From assembly GCA_018817905.1 (NCBI GenBank), contig JAHISS010000124.1, positions 1 to 8,772 of the forward strand: a stretch of DNA of 8,772 bases, read 5' to 3'. Positions 5,940 to 8,772 of the stretch are shown piece after piece (position 1 is the stretch's first letter; each line of letters opens with the position of its first letter). A program made the translations under genes and the position numbers. Under the pieces are notes generated by a model. The model was not told the origin of the DNA and searched no databases. It saw only the letters and a list, made by a program, of their open reading frames with translations. Source of the stretch: Nanobdellota archaeon. GTDB taxonomy: Archaea; Nanobdellota; Nanobdellia; Pacearchaeales; GW2011-AR1.

Positions 5940-5960
5940 GACCTCTTCGGAGGTTTTTCT
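5940..5960 (+). terminator. Hairpin with UUCG loop and T-tract after the small acidic ORF
   Basis: ACCTC (5941-5945) pairs with GAGGT (5950-5954) around the very stable loop UUCG, with one extra G-T pair at the foot, followed by TTTTCTTTATTTT. It begins 9 nt after the stop codon. Archaea mainly terminate on U-tracts, and hairpins are optional, so this may act in termination or protect the 3' end. Confidence 0.5.
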
Positions 5961-6188
5961 TTATTTTAATCGGAAAGAAATATGACTCTTGTTGTTTCCA
6001 TTGCCATCCCGCCTAAAGATTATCACACCATCTAGAATCGATAATGCATTGTCTTTGATTTTATGATTAAACACCCCAACATCAATAATAGTCGTCTTGT
6101 TTATGAGATAATCGTTTGGGGCGAGTCGAGACAGTTTAGTAAAAAACAACAAAACAGGAACTGCCTCGAGGAGTTGAGCCGAGTCAGT
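5961..6188 (-). other. Open frame without a good start, possible gene remnant
   Basis: The minus-strand frame is open from after a TAA at 6191-6189 to a TAA at 5963-5961. The only usable initiators are TTG codons at 6152 and 6149, with no Shine-Dalgarno. The distal part, IIDVGVFNHKIKDNALSI then LDGVIIFRRDGNGNN, looks protein-like. The start overlaps the tandem repeat at 6123-6218. I recognise no family; it may be a decayed gene fragment or chance. The remainder of the 5932-6320 gap holds no gene I can support. Confidence 0.15.
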
Positions 6189-6218
6189 TTACTAGAAAAT
6201 AATAAATAAGAACTGCCT
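6123..6218. repeat. Degenerate tandem repeat, two units of 52-53 bp, with inverted arms
   Basis: Unit 1 (6123-6166) and unit 2 (6176-6218) share the start GAG-y-CGAG-w-CAGTTTA and the end GAACTGCCT, with an A-rich middle. Inside each, CAGTT and AACTG are inverted. The arm TCGAGaCAGTT (6126-6136) pairs with AACTGcCTCGA (6159-6169) with one mismatch, and the latter can also pair with CGAGtCAGTT (6180-6189), giving alternating hairpins. Confidence 0.55.
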
Positions 6219-6320
6219 ACCTTAAATTTCCAAAGATTCAATAAAAATGAAAAAACAGATTTGCGCTCATAATGCGCTTGCCCAAACCGTCTTGTGATAA
6301 TAATAATTACCTCTTTATTT

Positions 6321-6887
6321 TTAACCTAATCCATCAATTCGCTTTTTCAAATTTCCATACTTTACAAAATCCCCAATTTCTTCATACAAGTTTAAAAGTT
6401 TTTTTCTAATCTCTTCTCTTTCTGTTTCGTCCAACTGCATAGTTAAATATTTTTCATAAACTTCAACCGCCTGTTTCCGTTTGTTTTTTTCAATACAACT
6501 CCTTGCTTGAGTCTTGTAAAATTCCTTCACGCTGTTTTTTATTTCTGTTGTTTGTTTCTCATCAGCCAAAGACAGCGCCTTTCTCATTGAAATCTCCGCC
6601 TTGTCGTAATCTCCACCCCTGATAAAAAGCTCCGCCCCCTTTACAAAATCATTTATCTTGCTTTGTTTATTTGTGTTTATTTCTGCAGCAGATTTCATCA
6701 TCCTCCCAGCATCCAAAAACATTCCCTTCGTCTCAAACAAGCCCGACAGTTTAACCAAAACAAATTTCCGCGTGTCAAAATCAAGATGATTTTTCAGGCA
6801 CGAGGAAAGATATTCCAGCCGCATGTAGTCGCCCATCTCCGAGAACTTCTCCTCGATTTCTTTCTTCGCTGTTTCTCGCACTCTCAT
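6321..6887 (-). CDS. TPR-like helical repeat protein
   Basis: The 188 residues are almost entirely helical and soluble, with no signal peptide or membrane segment. Tetratricopeptide-like helix pairs are visible at about 45-70, 78-108 (ELFIRGGDYDKAEISMRKAL, with the usual small and aromatic positions), 122-150 (AVEVYEKYL) and 160-186 (LLNLYEEIGDFVKYGNL). Such repeats commonly form scaffolds for protein interactions; no partner can be named. The ATG has a TATA element about 25 nt upstream and no Shine-Dalgarno, so the mRNA is probably leaderless. It is divergent from the mosaic surface protein, with only 85 bp between the two start codons. The specific family is not recognised; lineage-restricted TPR proteins of this kind are common in DPANN archaea. 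Confidence 0.7.
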   Translation of the reverse strand: MRVRETAKKEIEEKFSEMGDYMRLEYLSSCLKNHLDFDTRKFVLVKLSGLFETKGMFLDAGRMMKSAAEINTNKQSKINDFVKGAELFIRGGDYDKAEISMRKALSLADEKQTTEIKNSVKEFYKTQARSCIEKNKRKQAVEVYEKYLTMQLDETEREEIRKKLLNLYEEIGDFVKYGNLKKRIDGLG

Positions 6888-6904
6888 ACTTTAGCTTGGA
6901 AACT

Positions 6905-6917
6905 AAAATATATAATT
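6905..6917 (-). promoter_or_regulatory. TATA box of the TPR-like gene
   Basis: AATTATATATTTT on the minus strand is centred about 25 nt before the ATG at 6887. Its symmetry means it could also serve the divergent gene, giving that one a longer leader. Confidence 0.5.
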
Positions 6918-6943
6918 ATTGTTGTGTTGTGGGGTTGGGAAGA

Positions 6944-6951
6944 TTTAAATA
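6944..6951 (+). promoter_or_regulatory. TATA box of the mosaic surface protein gene
   Basis: GGAAGA followed by TTTAAATA forms a BRE-TATA pair centred 25 nt before the ATG at 6973, pointing to a leaderless mRNA. A purine-rich GAGGGGAT at 6962-6969 could instead be a Shine-Dalgarno if transcription starts further upstream. Confidence 0.45.
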
Positions 6952-6972
6952 AAATAAAGGCGAGGGGATGGG

Positions 6973-8637
6973 ATGAAAAAGAGGCAAACAATTTTCCTAA
7001 TTGTCATAATTGTTGCAATGGCTATCATCGGTTATTTTTATTCTTCCCCAAATGAACTTCAGGCATCTCCAGGAATTAAAAATCCTTCTCAATTAGTTGG
7101 TGTTGAAAAAACCGCAGAGATAAAAGATAAAAAAATTAAAGCCGAACCAGCCCTTGCAGAAATTTCAGAACAACAAGAATTAAAAAATCTAATAATGTCT
7201 AAATTAGAAGCCTCTGGTTTAGAGCCAGAAAGAACAGTTAGACGCGCAAGCACAGACACTTTCAGGAAAGACTCTAATTGCGACGGCGCACTTGATTTTA
7301 CAGACATCAATCCTTTTGTGCTCGCATTGACAAGCCAAGCCGCATGGACAGACGCATACACCTGCGATTATCTTTTAGCCAACGATTATAATAGCGACGG
7401 AGCAATTAATTTCGAAGACATAAATCCTTTTGTGCTCCTATTAACTGGGGGCTGCGTCGAAGATTTAGATTGTGATGAAGGCGAGGCCTGCATAGACGAA
7501 GAATGTGTGGTTCAGGGATGTGTTGATGATTATGATTGTAGCGAAGGAGAATTCTGCATAGATGAAGAATGTGTAAATCAATGCCCGCCAAACTGGCAAT
7601 ACTTCTCGCAAATTGACAAATGCGTTTTCAACGGTTACGGGATGAATAAAACATTTTGGGAGGCAGTTACATTTTGCATAGCCATCAGTGGGGGCGCGGG
7701 TTGGCTTCCAGAAGCTTCGGAGTTAGAGCCAATCTGTGATGACTTTAACTTGCGGCCTGGCGAAGTATGCGAGGGCTATCCGGGGAGTTATTACGACTGC
7801 GCAGGTTTTGTAAGAGTAGATGAACATAAATTATGGCATGACACAGGATTTCATTTTATCCATCCGGTTTGCGACGAAGTTGTTTATGATTCTTGCGGAA
7901 CACAGGCGGTAAACGCAAGCAATTGTCAATGGCAGGAACTTTCGATACCAGATGGCAATAAAGATTATGGATTTGTTTGTTTGAAGGAATCAGTTCAATC
8001 TGTTTTTGTTGCGAGCAAAGACCCAGTGCTGTATTCTGAAAAAGAAGTTTTCCTCATCTCAGATTCAAACTGGCATAACGTCCTTCCTTTGGTTCCAGTA
8101 ACAACTTGGACAGGAGATGAGAATTGGTGTCAACGCGGTTATGGAACTCCAGAAAATGTTTGTGTTTATCCGACATTGATTTACCACCAAGAAGGCGAAG
8201 CTTTCGACGCCGATTCAATAATTTATTTCCTACAACAATACTCTCCAACAAAATTAAAAGTTATCGGAGATATCCCGCAAGATTTGGCAAACCTCTTGAA
8301 TGCTTCTCAACCTTTTGGAGCAGGCTTATCTGAAGACCAAATTCAAAGCATTGGAGTTGAAGATTATCCATATTACTGGAGTTTTTCTCCAGATATTGTC
8401 TACGTCGAAGACAACTATGAATTAGCTTTGCTAGCTTCTACTTATGCCTCCTTGATTAATGCTCCTTTAGTTATTCAAGGGCATAACGAAATAGATTTTT
8501 CAGATAAAAATGTGATTTGCGTTGGCAGCGGATTACAAAATTGTAACGAACAGTATAATTTAGAACAACTACAACAAAAATACATCGATGAAACAAACAC
8601 AGATAAAATTATCTTAGTCAATCCGAATGATTTATAG
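6973..8637 (+). CDS. Mosaic surface protein: dockerin-like pair, Cys repeats, lectin-like and cell-wall-binding-like regions
   Basis: The 554-residue protein has a basic N-terminus and a hydrophobic signal or anchor (5-24). Two dockerin-type calcium loops follow at 100-111 (D100, N102, D104, D111) and 138-149 (D138, N140, D142, D149), each followed by INPFVL. Next are two 22-residue disulfide repeats (161-181 and 183-203) of pattern C-x5-C-x5-C-x4-CV. Residues 204-340 are rich in Cys and Trp, with GGAGWLPEASELE and end YGFVCLK, resembling a C-type-lectin or DUF1566-like fold. Residues 341-554 alternate strands and helices, with VFVASKD, KVIGDIP, VYVEDNYELALLASTYA and KNVICVG, similar to cell-wall-binding repeat 2 regions of archaeal surface proteins. 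As I recall such proteins, they continue past the segment IILVNPNDL, where this one stops, so the C-terminus may be truncated. It has no C-terminal membrane helix. The domain calls for 204-554 are by eye. Confidence 0.72.
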   Translation: MKKRQTIFLIVIIVAMAIIGYFYSSPNELQASPGIKNPSQLVGVEKTAEIKDKKIKAEPALAEISEQQELKNLIMSKLEASGLEPERTVRRASTDTFRKDSNCDGALDFTDINPFVLALTSQAAWTDAYTCDYLLANDYNSDGAINFEDINPFVLLLTGGCVEDLDCDEGEACIDEECVVQGCVDDYDCSEGEFCIDEECVNQCPPNWQYFSQIDKCVFNGYGMNKTFWEAVTFCIAISGGAGWLPEASELEPICDDFNLRPGEVCEGYPGSYYDCAGFVRVDEHKLWHDTGFHFIHPVCDEVVYDSCGTQAVNASNCQWQELSIPDGNKDYGFVCLKESVQSVFVASKDPVLYSEKEVFLISDSNWHNVLPLVPVTTWTGDENWCQRGYGTPENVCVYPTLIYHQEGEAFDADSIIYFLQQYSPTKLKVIGDIPQDLANLLNASQPFGAGLSEDQIQSIGVEDYPYYWSFSPDIVYVEDNYELALLASTYASLINAPLVIQGHNEIDFSDKNVICVGSGLQNCNEQYNLEQLQQKYIDETNTDKIILVNPNDL

Positions 8638-8639
8638 CA

Positions 8640-8655
8640 AGAGACATTAATCTCT
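8640..8655 (+). terminator. Weak hairpin after the mosaic surface protein
   Basis: AGAGA (8640-8644) and TCTCT (8651-8655) pair around a 6-nt loop, beginning 3 nt after the TAG. No T-tract follows directly, so a terminator role is doubtful. Confidence 0.2.
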
Positions 8656-8661
8656 CCCCAA

Positions 8662-8700
8662 AGATTAAATAGTAAATAATCTATTTGTTCATGGGAGGTG
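8662..8700 (+). promoter_or_regulatory. Promoter and Shine-Dalgarno of the right-edge gene
   Basis: AGATTAAATAG (8662-8672) is a plausible TATA region about 38 nt before the ATG at 8705, predicting a short leader. GGGAGGTG (8693-8700) is a strong Shine-Dalgarno ending 4 nt before that ATG and rules out the earlier ATG at 8691, which reaches a stop after five codons. Confidence 0.5.
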
Positions 8701-8704
8701 AACC

Positions 8705-8772
8705 ATGAATAAAAAAGAATTAAATTTTCTGAAGAGCGTTTACAAAAAAGAGAAAGACGGAAAAATAAAAGA
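8705..8772 (+). CDS. N-terminal part of an unrecognised protein, cut by the right window edge
   Basis: The ATG is preceded by GGGAGGTG at 4-nt spacing. The 22 residues seen begin MNKKELNFLKSVYKKEKDGK and are strongly basic and helical. No signal peptide is visible, so it probably is a cytosolic protein. It follows the mosaic surface protein by 67 bp in the same direction but seems to have its own promoter. Too little is present to name a family. Confidence 0.65.
   Translation, partial: MNKKELNFLKSVYKKEKDGKIK

Noticed and set aside
6123..6218. CRISPR-like repeat-spacer structure
   Set aside because: There are only two diverged units, the spacing is 9 bp, and no further units or cas genes are present.
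6247..6297. A 16-codon plus-strand frame from ATG 6247
   Set aside because: No ribosome site, no clear promoter and no notable peptide; likely chance.
6663..7055. A 130-codon plus-strand frame spanning the TPR and mosaic gene starts
   Set aside because: It covers both real starts and two promoters, is antisense to the TPR gene, and has no ribosome site or recognisable protein features.
8635..8679. Read-through or recoding of the TAG ending the mosaic surface protein
   Set aside because: The in-frame continuation is only 14 codons (beginning QETLISPQ), with no similarity to the expected family continuation.
1..8772. tRNA, rRNA, SRP RNA, RNase P RNA, transposase or integrase genes
   Set aside because: No T-loop/acceptor pattern, conserved rRNA stretch or transposase motif was seen on either strand; a covariance-model search would be needed to exclude degenerate RNAs.

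Overview
The window looks like a piece of an AT-rich archaeal chromosome, most likely from the DPANN radiation (Pacearchaeota/Woesearchaeota-like). The evidence is the archaea-only gene pair rpoP (RNA polymerase subunit P, not listed among longer reading frames because it is only 45 residues) and prefoldin beta; an archaeal SepF; an archaeosortase-like membrane protease; and promoters of archaeal BRE/TATA type, many placed about 25 nt before the start codon as expected for leaderless mRNAs. The lineage assignment is inference from gene content and style, not from a marker phylogeny.

Layout. The left third is a minus-strand cell-surface block: a large secreted S-layer-like protein (1660-3603), an archaeosortase-family protein (828-1361) and, one base after its stop, a DedA/VTT membrane protein (206-826). 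A further minus-strand gene begins at 64 and leaves the window on the left, preceded by a perfect 12-bp hairpin next to its Shine-Dalgarno sequence. The centre holds two unrecognised small membrane proteins (3754-4122 plus; 4258-4623 minus), sepF (4687-5064 minus) and the rpoP-pfdB operon (5582-5719 and 5236-5577, minus). Divergent from rpoP is a compact plus-strand unit at about 5788-5960: a strong promoter, a Shine-Dalgarno, a 27-codon acidic ORF and a UUCG hairpin with a T-tract. A 390-bp stretch without a convincing gene follows, with a degenerate 52-53 bp tandem repeat. The right third has a TPR-like protein (6321-6887 minus) and, divergent from it, a 554-residue mosaic surface protein (6973-8637 plus) with a dockerin-like EF-hand pair, cysteine repeats, a possible lectin-like domain and a cell-wall-binding-like C-terminal region. 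A new gene starts at 8705 and runs off the right end.

How it fits together. The surface block suggests export of an S-layer-type protein, C-terminal processing by the archaeosortase, and membrane/lipid-carrier support by DedA; this functional coupling is inferred from adjacency and family knowledge. The central genes are core cell biology: division, transcription and protein folding. The least explained parts are the tiny acidic ORF/RNA unit, two pairs of intergenic repeats, palindromes in the 3604-3753 spacer, and the apparently short end of the mosaic surface protein. No rRNA, tRNA, CRISPR array, insertion sequence or prophage is visible.
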